A stretch of DNA of 13,153 bases from JAHJQQ01 sp964458835. GTDB lineage: Bacteria; Pseudomonadota; Gammaproteobacteria; Thiohalobacterales; Thiohalobacteraceae. Under the pieces are notes generated by a model. It was not told the origin of the DNA. It worked only from the letters and a program-made list of their open reading frames with translations, and searched no databases. The DNA lies in NCBI GenBank assembly GCA_964458835.1, contig CAYWKV010000069.1, positions 1 to 13,153 of the forward strand. Direction: 5' to 3'. Of the stretch, positions 1 to 7,343 are shown in pieces; position 1 is the first letter of the stretch, and each line of letters starts with the position of its first letter. A program made the translations under genes and the position numbers.

Positions 1-41
1 CAAGGGTGGCGGCCGCGGCGGTGTGTGCGGCGCCCGCCTAG

Positions 42-911
42 CGGGAGGCCGAGGAGGCGGCAAAGTCCGCCAGCCATTCGGATTCGTCCCTGTTCACGGA
101 TTTCGCCGTCAGCGACATGGGCGCGATCCAGAACGAGGACGAGGCCGACCCGGTCGCCGAGGCCGACGTCTATCTCGCCTATGGGCGCTACCAGCAGGCC
201 GAAGAACTGGTGCGCAACGCCGTGGCGCGCGCGCCCGAGCGGAGCGATCTCAGACTGAAGCTGTTCGAGGTCCTGTCCGCCGCCCAGAATAGTGGGGCGT
301 TCGACGCCGAAGCGGAGGCCTTGCTGGCCGAATTGGGCAACCAGGATGACGCGATCTGGAAACGGGTGGCCGACATGGGGCGCGAACTGCGTCCGTCGAA
401 TCCGCTGTATCAGCCCGGTGGTCGGCGCGCCTCCGCTGCCATTGCGGCGGCCGCGGCCGTTGCCGCGCCCGCTGCGGTCGCTGAGCCTGTTCGCGAGGAG
501 ACCGTCGAGGACAACGGCCTCGACTTCGACCTGGCGGGCATGGGCGCGGGCAGCGCGGATGCCGGCCTGGAGCCGCCGGCAACGTCGATGGTCGGCGGTG
601 ACGACAACGCGCTGGATTTCGACCTGGGTGAATTCGAGTCCTTCAGCAAGCCCGACTCGGTCGCGGAGGCGGAGCTGGCGGTCACGGATGATCTGGCATT
701 CGACCTGAGCGCCGCTGCCGAGGACGACGAGGCCGCGGGCGAGGGTACCCTCGCCACGTCCGACGAGGTGGCGACCAAGCTGGATCTGGCCCGCGCCTAT
801 ATGGAGATGGGCGACCCCGACGGGGCCCGCAGCATCCTCCAGGAGGTGATGGAGGAGGGCAGCGACACCCAGCGTTCGGAGGCGGAGTCGCTGCTGCGGA
901 AGGTGTCTTGA
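42..911 (+). CDS. fimV: FimV C-terminal region (5' truncated by window edge or stop)
   Basis: FimV is a large inner-membrane peptidoglycan-binding protein that organises the cell pole, type IV pili and type II secretion in pseudomonads and relatives. The reading frame from 42 encodes the family's C-terminal part. It has a signature around 'LFTDFAVSDMGAIQ' (about 90-131), then a TPR-like segment ('ADVYLAYGRYQQAEELV') with a following helix, an acidic Ala/Asp/Glu-rich linker with repeated 'LDFDL' motifs, and the conserved end segment 'KLDLARAYMEMGDPDGARS' to the TGA at 909-911. The first ATG in frame is 117, but homology clearly starts before it, so 117 is not a true start. The same frame has a TAG at 39-41, with an Ala-rich stretch on one side and 'REAEEAAK' on the other, as expected inside FimV. 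The gene is therefore either interrupted here or the base is an error. Upstream sequence is outside the window. Family assignment is firm; intactness is not. Confidence 0.85.
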   Translation, partial: REAEEAAKSASHSDSSLFTDFAVSDMGAIQNEDEADPVAEADVYLAYGRYQQAEELVRNAVARAPERSDLRLKLFEVLSAAQNSGAFDAEAEALLAELGNQDDAIWKRVADMGRELRPSNPLYQPGGRRASAAIAAAAAVAAPAAVAEPVREETVEDNGLDFDLAGMGAGSADAGLEPPATSMVGGDDNALDFDLGEFESFSKPDSVAEAELAVTDDLAFDLSAAAEDDEAAGEGTLATSDEVATKLDLARAYMEMGDPDGARSILQEVMEEGSDTQRSEAESLLRKVS

Positions 912-912
912 C

Positions 913-932
913 GCCTCCGGGTAGCCGGAGGC
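913..932 (+). other. Perfect 8-bp hairpin just after fimV
   Basis: An 8-bp GC-rich arm (913-920) and its exact complement (925-932) flank a GTAG loop, two bases after the fimV stop codon. There is no T-tract behind it, so it is not a classical terminator on its own. It may protect the 3' end of the mRNA or act together with the terminator 20 bases downstream. Confidence 0.4.
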
Positions 933-952
933 CCCGCCATCCCGGCCCCAGT

Positions 953-980
953 GAAACCCCGCCTCGGCGGGGTTTCGTTG
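953..980 (+). terminator. Rho-independent terminator of fimV
   Basis: The arms 953-963 and 966-976 are exact 11-base complements (GAAACCCCGCC against GGCGGGGTTTC) and can form a very stable stem with a tight loop. The stem is followed by GTTGTTT. Because the last base pairs are A-T and the downstream run is T-rich, this is a good intrinsic terminator. It isolates fimV from the membrane-protein/truA genes downstream. Confidence 0.8.
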
Positions 981-990
981 TTTCCGGCAA

Positions 991-1264
991 CCGTATTGAC
1001 CACGGAAACACACGGACGCGATCATGCGCGTCATGCAGCGGCCCCTCTACCGGCCACGCGCCGTTTTATCCCGAAGAACTTGTTTCAGCCACGGCAGCAC
1101 ATGGAAGACACCGAAATGAAAACGGCGCTGCCAAGCCCCGGCTCGGACAGCGGGCGGATGAGTCAGACCGTTGGGTGAGGCATATGAGCTCGTCCGTGTG
1201 CTTCCGTGGCCAATACGGTTTGCGGATGCGCATCGGCACCTTCGGCACGCTGCCGTGGCTGAAA
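991..1264. repeat. Intergenic element of two interlocked inverted repeats
   Basis: This stretch has no convincing gene. It contains two inverted-repeat pairs. Pair A is 991-1016 with 1193-1218 (24 of 26 bases complementary; core CCACGGAAACACACGG). Pair B is 1083-1098 with 1249-1264 (16 of 16; TTTCAGCCACGGCAGC). The pairs are interleaved rather than nested. Bases 1077-1121 match 10222-10266 (41 of 45), and further matching blocks follow (AAGCCCCGGCTC, CTTCCGTGGC-like, AATACGG/AACACGG), so this is one member of a dispersed family. Short CCACGGAAGCACACGG-type intergenic repeats are familiar in proteobacterial genomes; their function is generally unknown. It lies between the fimV terminator and the next gene. 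Confidence 0.75.
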
Positions 1265-1346
1265 TGCGTTTTGGGTTTATCCTTCCCCGTTCTTATAGGC
1301 CCTGCCCGGCGTCGCGACAGACGCCTGCTTCGGAGGTCCACCACCG

Positions 1347-2033
1347 ATGGCGCCACCGGTGCGCATCCTGACTCTGCTGGTGCTGGCGGCCGCCCTGGCG
1401 GCCGGGCGGCCTCTGCTGCTGCTCGCCGGTGCCCTCGCGGTACTGGCCGGCTGGATCGCCGCCGCGATCCGTGTTCCGGAGTTCGAGGTCCGCGGCTTCG
1501 GCCGCATGCTGCGGCGGGTGCGCTGGCTGTTGTTGGCCATCCTGCTGGTCTATGGCGGATTCACGCCGGGTGAGCCGCTGCTGCCGGTCCTGGGAGGCTG
1601 GTCGCCGAGCGCCGACGGGATGCGCCTGGGCGCGCTCCGGGTGACGGCGCTGGTGGCCATCGTGGCCGCCGTGCATCTGCTGCTCGCGACCACGCCGCGC
1701 GGCGCGCTGATCGGCGGGCTGCTGTGGTTCGGCGCGCCGGTGCGCCGCCTGGGTCTGGACGACCGGCGTTTCGCGGCACGCCTGATTCTGGCGCTGGAGG
1801 CCGTGCCGCAGGTGCAGGATCTGGCCCGCGACGCCCTGCGGCGGCAGACCGGCCGGTCGCGTCTGGAGCGTCTGGCGGGTACTGCCGGCGAGACCCTGCG
1901 TGCGACTCTGCAACGGGCCGACGCGGCGCGGGGCCCGATCGATGTGCCGGACCGGTCTCCGGTACCGGCCCGGCAGTGGCTGTGGCCGCTGTGTCTGGCG
2001 CTGCTGTTCGCGGTCCTGGCCGTGCCGGGGTGA
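1347..2033 (+). CDS. CbiQ/EcfT-like polytopic membrane protein
   Basis: A 228-residue inner-membrane protein. Hydrophobic segments lie at about residues 6-18, 22-42 (Ala/Leu-rich), 60-72, 95-112 ('VTALVAIVAAVHLLL'), 117-128 and the C-terminal 'WLWPLCLALLFAVLAV' (about 210-225). Between the last two lies a basic cytoplasmic-looking stretch ('LARDALRRQTGRSRLERL', then 'ADAARG'). That arrangement, 'RLILALEAVPQV' followed by a charged region with an A-R-G motif, resembles the coupling region of CbiQ/EcfT transmembrane subunits of energy-coupling-factor transporters. No ATPase or substrate-binding subunit is encoded nearby, so a transport role is only inferred. The start is the ATG with GGAGG at 1332-1336, ten bases upstream. 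A 62-base gap leads to truA, consistent with co-transcription. Family call moderate; existence of the gene firm. Confidence 0.7.
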   Translation: MAPPVRILTLLVLAAALAAGRPLLLLAGALAVLAGWIAAAIRVPEFEVRGFGRMLRRVRWLLLAILLVYGGFTPGEPLLPVLGGWSPSADGMRLGALRVTALVAIVAAVHLLLATTPRGALIGGLLWFGAPVRRLGLDDRRFAARLILALEAVPQVQDLARDALRRQTGRSRLERLAGTAGETLRATLQRADAARGPIDVPDRSPVPARQWLWPLCLALLFAVLAVPG

Positions 2034-2095
2034 GGGCACGTCCGTGGCCGGTCTGCTACCATGCGCGCCGGTCAGGCGTTTCCGGGTCGAAGGGC

Positions 2096-2902
2096 ATGCG
2101 CATCGCACTGGGCATCGAATACGACGGCAGCCGGTTCAGCGGCTGGCAGCGCCAGGCGCATGCGGTCGGCGTGCAGCAGGTGCTGGAAGAGGCCGTCTCG
2201 AAGGTGGCGGACCAGCCAGTCGAACTCGTCTGCGCGGGCCGCACCGATGCCGGTGTGCATGCGACGGCGCAGGTCGTGCATTTCGACACCGAGTCCGTGC
2301 GCAGCCCCCGGGCATGGGTGCTGGGCACGACCTGCAACCTGCCGCCCGCGGTGTGCGTGAACTGGGCGCAGCCGGTCGGCGAGGATTTCCACGCGCGCTT
2401 TTCCGCCACCGGCCGCCGCTACCGCTACGTCATCCTCAACCGTCCGGTCCGGCCGGCCCTGCTGCACGGGCGCGTGTGCTGGGAGCACGGGCCGCTGGAT
2501 GCGGCGCGCATGGCCGCGGCCGCGGTCTGTCTCCACGGCGAGCACGATTTCAGTTCCTTCCGCGCCCAGGGCTGTCAGGCGAAACACCCCCGGCGCGAGA
2601 TCCAGGCGCTGGACGTCCGGCGCGAGGGTGAATTCATTTATCTGGACGTCGCGGCCAATGCGTTTCTGCATCACATGGTGCGCAACATCGCCGGCACGCT
2701 GCTGGCGGTCGGCCGGGGCGAGCGGCCCGTCGACTGGGTCGCGGAGGTCCTGGCCGCCCGCGACCGTACCGCCGGCGGAGTCACCGCGCCGGCGGGCGGG
2801 TTGTACCGGGTGCAGGTGCGGTACCCCGAACGTTTCGGATTGCCGCAGACGGCCCGCCCGCCCGCGTTCTCAGAGAATGCAGTCCCTCACTCGAGCTGGT
2901 GA
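2096..2902 (+). CDS. truA: tRNA pseudouridine(38-40) synthase TruA
   Basis: TruA converts uridines 38-40 in the tRNA anticodon arm to pseudouridine. The 268-residue product matches the usual length (about 270 in E. coli). It begins 'MRIALGIEYDGSRFSGWQRQ', carries the catalytic aspartate in 'GRTDAGVHA' (D51), then 'DFHARFSATGRRYRY', 'HDFSSFRA' and 'ANAFLHHMVRNIAGTLL', all family signatures. No earlier in-frame start is available nearby; AGGG lies unusually close to the ATG. The 3' end is odd: bases 2765-2826 are repeated exactly at 7344-7405, where a second truA tail follows. The C-terminus here ends 'PAFSENAVPHSSW', beyond the conserved part, and may have been supplied by the inserted DNA. 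In relatives trpF usually follows closely; here about 4.6 kb intervene. Confidence 0.95.
   Translation: MRIALGIEYDGSRFSGWQRQAHAVGVQQVLEEAVSKVADQPVELVCAGRTDAGVHATAQVVHFDTESVRSPRAWVLGTTCNLPPAVCVNWAQPVGEDFHARFSATGRRYRYVILNRPVRPALLHGRVCWEHGPLDAARMAAAAVCLHGEHDFSSFRAQGCQAKHPRREIQALDVRREGEFIYLDVAANAFLHHMVRNIAGTLLAVGRGERPVDWVAEVLAARDRTAGGVTAPAGGLYRVQVRYPERFGLPQTARPPAFSENAVPHSSW
2765..2826 (+). repeat. Direct repeat, left copy (inside truA 3' end)
   Basis: These 62 bases are identical to 7344-7405. The bases just before (2764 C versus 7343 T) and after (2827 C versus 7406 G) differ. Beyond the repeat the two tails are still homologous but differ at 7 of the next 22 positions. The repeat brackets the insert between truA and trpF. 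Confidence 0.95.
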
Positions 2903-3198
2903 CGCGGCCATCGTGATTCAATTCAGATCGTAGGCCGGGTCGGCATCGAAGGCACGTACCCGCAAGGCGTGCATCCCGGCATCCAGAAGGATCTTGACGG
3001 ACATCGCACGGCACATTAGAGAATCCGGAAACGGGGTGCAGGGATCAGACCCCGGGAACAACAACAAGCCGGGAAGGGGCAGGGATGTCGAATGCCGTCG
3101 TTCGTCTGTGTCGCGCGTTTCGCGATAGTTCCATTGTCTGCCTACGTTTCGGTCTACAGCATGTCCGCGCCCTCCGGGTCTTTTCGTCGAGCCGCAAG
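2903..3198. other. Non-coding left part of the insert
   Basis: About 300 bases between the truA stop and the IS3 remnant hold no gene I can support. A 32-codon minus-strand reading frame (2918-3016, ending 'ALRVRAFDADPAYDLN') looks protein-like but has no ribosome binding site or recognisable family. It could be the tail of a lost gene. GGGATCAGACCCC around 3042-3054 is a partial palindrome. No promoter or terminator is convincing. Confidence 0.3.
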
Positions 3199-3791
3199 TG
3201 TAGTGGTCAAGTCATTTTGGCCACGGGTTCATAGGCACTCCAGAACGCCTTCTTCGCCAGTTCGCTGTCGGCCGTCAACGGCCTCCGGATGTCGTGCGAA
3301 CAGATCCGGGACCAGTGCCAGATAGGCCCGGCGCCGAGCGCTCCAGATATGCGTGATGTCGCCTGTTCCCGACCTTGTTCGGCGCAGCGACATCGAACTG
3401 CCGATGGGAATGTCCAGGTGCGGCTGCTCGGCTTTCTGGTAGCGGTGCGTCGGCTGTCGGCTGCTCACCAGTCCCAGCACCTGCATGCGCCGCGCGGCAC
3501 GATAATGGCTTAAGGGCAGCCCCTCCGCCGTGACATTTTCGCGATCGTTTGCGCACCGGCCGAACCGTTGCTGAGTGCGTGCGCAGCTTCCGCACGCGCG
3601 CGCAGCCGCCACTCCTCAGGGGAAAGCATCTTCGGCCGGGCATGCCAGGCCCGGTAACTGCTGCGGTGAGCGCCAAACAGGCTGCACAGCTGATTCACCG
3701 GATAACTCTCTTGAAGCCGCTCGAAGACCGGCACCGCCTCTCGGCTTGCTGGCGTAAGTTTCACTGGACCGTTCATCAAATGCTGCGGCAC
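3199..3791 (-). pseudogene. Decayed IS3-family transposase (orfB) remnant
   Basis: Read on the minus strand from 3791, the translation starts 'VKLTPASREAVPVFERLQ' and continues 'YPVNQLCSLFGAHRSSYRAW', then 'AHALSNGSAGAQTIAKM'. This is the N-terminal half of an IS3-family OrfB. The rest is found only by changing frame: 'EGLPLSHYRAARRMQVLGLVSS', 'QPTHRYQKAEQPHLDIP', 'QFDVAAPNKV', 'GDITHIWSARRRAYLALV', and finally 'DSELAKKAFWSAYEPVAKMT' to a stop near 3207. At least three frameshifts are needed, and the second half of the DDE catalytic domain is missing. The sequence TGTAGTGGTCAAG starting at 3199 begins with TG and sits where the IS end should be, so it is a candidate terminal repeat; no partner is visible near 3791. 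OrfA is absent. The element cannot transpose by itself. Confidence 0.85.
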
Positions 3792-3995
3792 CGATAGAGG
3801 CGCATAGGTTGTTACCTGGTCCGATGGCTGGCGTTGTGCGGGAAGCGGGGTGGAGAGGCGGTATTGTGGTGAAGGCGGTGGAATTCGTGATGGGATTGTG
3901 GCGAAAGCTGGTTTGGTGCCAATGCAAATGATCGCTCGATACCCTCTGGCCTTCAGGGGAAAGGGCGTTTATGCTGCGTATATACCAATCTCTTC

Positions 3996-4047
3996 TGCCC
4001 CTTTTCTCGACTGGGGCATCCTTCTGCGGAGCAACCAGAGATGCCCC
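3996..4047 (+). promoter_or_regulatory. Leader of the Sel1 gene with two competing hairpins
   Basis: The 250 bases upstream of the Sel1-repeat gene contain no other gene. TGCCCCTTTTC occurs twice, at 3996-4006 and 4042-4052; the second copy overlaps the start codon. GGGGCAT at 4013-4019 can pair either with the upstream copy (TGCCCC, 3996-4001) or with ATGCCCC at the start codon (4041-4047). The two pairings exclude each other, and the second would hide the start codon. This is seen as sequence complementarity only; function is inferred and the stems are short (6-7 bp). No clear -35/-10 pair was found. Confidence 0.3.
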
Positions 4048-6869
4048 TTTTCGCCGCCGTGCGCTTCACCGCGCTGATCTGTGCCCTTGTCGTTCTGACG
4101 CCGGCAGCCCATGCCGCGCCCGAGTCGGAAGTGAGTGCCGCCGAGTGGGGGCCGTACGGACAAATGGTTGGCAAGAGCTGGCTCGGTAAAAGGGACAAGC
4201 GCAATTACCGCGTCACCGTGGAGTGGCAGGAGCCGGGAAAGGCGCTGGTCGAAAAATGGATCGACCTCGACGCGCGCTTTGCGAATGTCGCGCGCAACAT
4301 CACCAACACGATTCAACAAGGGACGAGTCCAGGTGAACTGGCCATTAAAACGCTGGGCGGGCGCTGTAACCGCGACGGTCGCATCCAGGGCGATGGGTCA
4401 CTGCTGCTGGTTTGCAGAACCAGCCTGCTGAAATGGCCGGAACGGCTCGCCAGCGCCGGCCCGGATGCATTGGAATTGCAGACCGTCAAGCTGGAGGGCG
4501 ACACCGTCACGCAGGTCGTCGATTCGGTGAAGCTGACGGTCGAGCCGAGTGAGGCCGAGAAGCGCCAGCTCATCGCCGCCCAGGCCGAGCCGATCAATGC
4601 CGCTGACTGGGGCGTCTATGCCGACCTGGCCGGACACAGCTGGGCCACCGAGCAGGATGGCCAGCAGCGGGAGGTTTCCATCGAATGGGCCATTCCCGGC
4701 AGAGAACTCAGCGAACGCTGGATTTATAAGGCCGCAGACGGCAGCGAGCTTTCATCGATCATTAGCAGCATTACCCGGGGCGAGAAGGCCGGGGAGCTGC
4801 GCATGGTTTCCAAAATGTCCAGTTGCAGTACGCGCATCGGGCAGATCCAGAGCGACGGCTCGATCCTGTTCACCTGCTCAGGGCTGTTGAAGTTTCCGCT
4901 GCAGGTTGCAGCGCCGAAGCCCGGCGTGCTGGAGCACCGCAGCGTAAAGCTTGAAAATGGCGCCATTGCGCGGGTGAGTGAGACGATCACCTACGCCGCA
5001 CTGGCGACTCCCGAGGAGAAACTGGCGCAGGCCGCCGCGGAGGCGGCTGAGGCTCGCAAACGGGAGGAGCAGATCAATGCGGAGCGCCTGGCGGCCGAGC
5101 GCGGCGATGCCGCGGCGCAATACCGCCTGGCCAAGCGTTACGCGGATGGCGATGGCCTGGCCAAGGATCCGGTACAAGCCAAAGCCTGGTTCAAACAGGC
5201 GGCGGAACAGGGGCTGGCGGACGCGCAGCTCCAAATGGGTCTGGCTGCCTTCGGCAGCGATGCGAACCTGTATGCGGAGGCGGTGAACTGGCTTCGGCGG
5301 GCAGCCGAACAGGGCCATGCGGAAAGTCAGAATTATATGGGCTTCCTCTACCGTCAGGGACGGGGCGGGGTGGTGCAGGATTTTGCGCAAGCGGCGCGCT
5401 GGTATCGGCAGGCGGCAGAACAGGGCGACGCTTCTGCCCAGTTGTCGCTAGGTAGTCTGTATCGCTATGGGGAGGGCGTCGAACAGGATGACGCACAGGC
5501 GCTTGCCTGGTACGGCAAGGCTGCCGCGCAGGGTAATCGCGTTGCGCTTTATTTCATGGGTGATGCCTATGAGAAAGGCTGGGGAGGGGCCACAGATATC
5601 GACCGCGCCGTCGAATTTTACCAGCAGGCCGCCGATAAGGGGGTGCCTGATGCGCAGGCGCGCCTGGGCGATCTGTATGACACGGGCAGCGGTGTGCCTC
5701 AAGACCGGCCTAAGGCAGTGAGCTGGTATCGAAAGGCCGCTGAGCAGGGCGACGCGTACGCTCAGCGCAAGCTCGGCGAGGCTTACAACGACGGCCTCGG
5801 CGTTGCCTCCAATCAGCGAGAGGCGGCCGGCTGGTTCCGCAAGGCGGCCGATCAGGGCGATATTTATGCCATGAATAGCTTGGGTTTCTATTACTGGAAG
5901 GATAACGTCGCGGTCGCGGATCAGTGGTTTCGCAAGGCTATCGCCGGCGGTCATCCCTCGGCGCGAGAGAATCTGGCGAGTCTGCACGAGCAGGTGGCGG
6001 ACGATGCGGCGTATAGAGAGGCGATGGTCGGTGCTATCGCGCAGGGCTTCTCGGAAGGGTTCACCAGCGAATGGAGTGCGCGTCAGCAACGCATGGCCCA
6101 GCAGGCCCAGCAGGTGGCGGAGTGGCAGGCACAGGCCGATCAGCAGCGCGAGCAGCAGGCGCAGCAACGCGCCGATGAAGAGGCGCGTCAGCGTGCGGCC
6201 GAGATGGAGCGCGTGCGTCAGCTGCATGAACGACAGGAGGCCGAGCGCCAGCAGCGCGCCCAGCAACAGACTCGGCAAACACCGCAGGTTGGCTCGAATA
6301 CCGCCGAACAGTCGCAGCAACAACAGCAGCAACAGCAGCGCCGCGCGGACGAGGCCCGGCGCCGCGCCGAGGCCGAGGCCGAGCGCCAGCGGCAGCAGCA
6401 GGCTGAAACGGAACGCCGTCGGCAGGAGGAGGCCGCCCAGCGTGAGCGGGCGGAGCGGGCAGCGCAGGAGCGCAGCCGGCAGCTGGAGGAGGCACTGAAG
6501 CGGCAGGAGGAGGAAGCGCGCAACCGCCCGGTCGCCTACCCTGAGGGCATTACGCTGTGCGCGCCGCCCACCAATGGCGGCAGAGCCTGGCTCTGCAGGG
6601 GGCCGCTGCAGAACATGAGCGGTGCACTCGATAGCCAGTCCGGCATCGTGGCCGTGCGCCAGGCCTGCGGCGGCGACAACATAAGGAGCCTTGGCACGGT
6701 GTCGGGTTACCGCGCCTATGGCTGCGGTTACGGCATCCATCCGACCGACCGGGAATATCCGGGCAACCGCGACATTCCCGCCGAACTGGGCGTGGGTCAT
6801 ATCCCAGGCAGGGGTACCTTCTACTGCAATCCGAGACAGGTCTACGCCTACTGCAGGGAACGGGGCTGA
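4041..6869 (+). CDS. Secreted Sel1-repeat protein with duplicated N-terminal domain
   Basis: A 942-residue exported protein of unknown function. Residues 1-25 are a signal peptide (hydrophobic core, AHA before the cleavage site). Two homologous domains follow, about 33-175 and 187-322. Each opens with W-G-x-Y-x4-G-x-[SH]-W (W36-W47, W190-W201) and carries a matching Cys pair (C109/C125 and C262/C279) around 'RIQGDGSLLLV' or 'QIQSDGSILFT'. Residues about 352-640 form eight Sel1-type repeats ('AEQGDASAQLSLGSLY' pattern) plus a partial ninth. Residues about 677-829 are a Gln/Arg/Glu-rich coiled coil with an eight-Gln run (759-766). The last 110 residues contain six cysteines (840, 852, 876, 895, 929, 938), suggesting disulfides in the periplasm or outside. 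GGAG at 4028-4031 precedes the ATG. Sel1 repeats usually serve protein-protein contacts. The gene is the only intact cargo of the truA-trpF insert, and its codon use looks less GC-biased than its neighbours. Confidence 0.9.
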   Translation: MPLFAAVRFTALICALVVLTPAAHAAPESEVSAAEWGPYGQMVGKSWLGKRDKRNYRVTVEWQEPGKALVEKWIDLDARFANVARNITNTIQQGTSPGELAIKTLGGRCNRDGRIQGDGSLLLVCRTSLLKWPERLASAGPDALELQTVKLEGDTVTQVVDSVKLTVEPSEAEKRQLIAAQAEPINAADWGVYADLAGHSWATEQDGQQREVSIEWAIPGRELSERWIYKAADGSELSSIISSITRGEKAGELRMVSKMSSCSTRIGQIQSDGSILFTCSGLLKFPLQVAAPKPGVLEHRSVKLENGAIARVSETITYAALATPEEKLAQAAAEAAEARKREEQINAERLAAERGDAAAQYRLAKRYADGDGLAKDPVQAKAWFKQAAEQGLADAQLQMGLAAFGSDANLYAEAVNWLRRAAEQGHAESQNYMGFLYRQGRGGVVQDFAQAARWYRQAAEQGDASAQLSLGSLYRYGEGVEQDDAQALAWYGKAAAQGNRVALYFMGDAYEKGWGGATDIDRAVEFYQQAADKGVPDAQARLGDLYDTGSGVPQDRPKAVSWYRKAAEQGDAYAQRKLGEAYNDGLGVASNQREAAGWFRKAADQGDIYAMNSLGFYYWKDNVAVADQWFRKAIAGGHPSARENLASLHEQVADDAAYREAMVGAIAQGFSEGFTSEWSARQQRMAQQAQQVAEWQAQADQQREQQAQQRADEEARQRAAEMERVRQLHERQEAERQQRAQQQTRQTPQVGSNTAEQSQQQQQQQQRRADEARRRAEAEAERQRQQQAETERRRQEEAAQRERAERAAQERSRQLEEALKRQEEEARNRPVAYPEGITLCAPPTNGGRAWLCRGPLQNMSGALDSQSGIVAVRQACGGDNIRSLGTVSGYRAYGCGYGIHPTDREYPGNRDIPAELGVGHIPGRGTFYCNPRQVYAYCRERG

Positions 6870-7020
6870 ACGCCGCATTATCTGCCCGCGGGCCGCGCCC
6901 GGAGCGCTGCAGGATCGGTGCTCCCCGCCCGGCAACCGTCTCGCGACGCTGGCAGGCGACCGGAAGGGCCGGCGCAGGGGATCTAGGGTCTTGATCCTAT
7001 TGACCCTCTCATCGACCCTA

Positions 7021-7323
7021 TCAGCCTTGACCGATACAGATTGATGTGATGCAGTCGTTGGACCGGCTGCGGTGCATGTTGCTGTGCCAGAGCCGCTGGC
7101 TCGGGGCCAGCAGTTCATCATCCCGCTGGGCGCGCGCACTGCGCAAATCCGGGTTACGCAGCCGTACCGCATGCCGCCGGCAGCATGACGGGGCGATCTG
7201 CAAGACCTTGCAGATCGGCTCGACGCTCGCGGACCTCGGGGGAAAACTTCTTCGTCTTGCCGGTCTTTTTCACGGCTCCATTTTCCCGGAAGTTCGAGCC
7301 TCCTCGAAACCCGGGGCGGTTCA
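7021..7323 (-). pseudogene. Internally deleted IS3-family element remnant
   Basis: On the minus strand, the terminus-like TGAACCGCCCCGGGTTT (7323 to 7307) is followed by an OrfA start at a GTG (7273): 'VKKTGKTKKFSPEVRER', typical of IS3-family OrfA. After about 15 residues the sequence switches frame to an OrfB beginning, 'VEPICKVLQIAPSCCRRH', then 'RNPDLRSARAQRDDELL', and breaks off near 7021. The middle of orfA and most of orfB, including all catalytic residues, are gone. It belongs to a different IS3 lineage from the remnant at 3199-3791. Its outer end lies 20 bases from the truA repeat, so it marks the right edge of the insert. Confidence 0.8.
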
Positions 7324-7343
7324 CTTTGCCATGCCCCGGAACT

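Noticed and set aside
1724..2095. Extended upstream start for truA
   Set aside because: The upstream open frame overlaps the membrane-protein gene and is not TruA-like; the protein matches the family from the ATG at 2096.
2918..3016. 32-codon minus-strand frame ending 'FDADPAYDLN'
   Set aside because: It looks protein-like but has no ribosome binding site, recognisable family or conserved context, so it is only noted within the non-coding stretch.
6977..7025. Repeated GGGTC/GACCC motifs after the Sel1 gene as a terminator
   Set aside because: The stems are only about 5 bp, loops are long and there is no T-tract.
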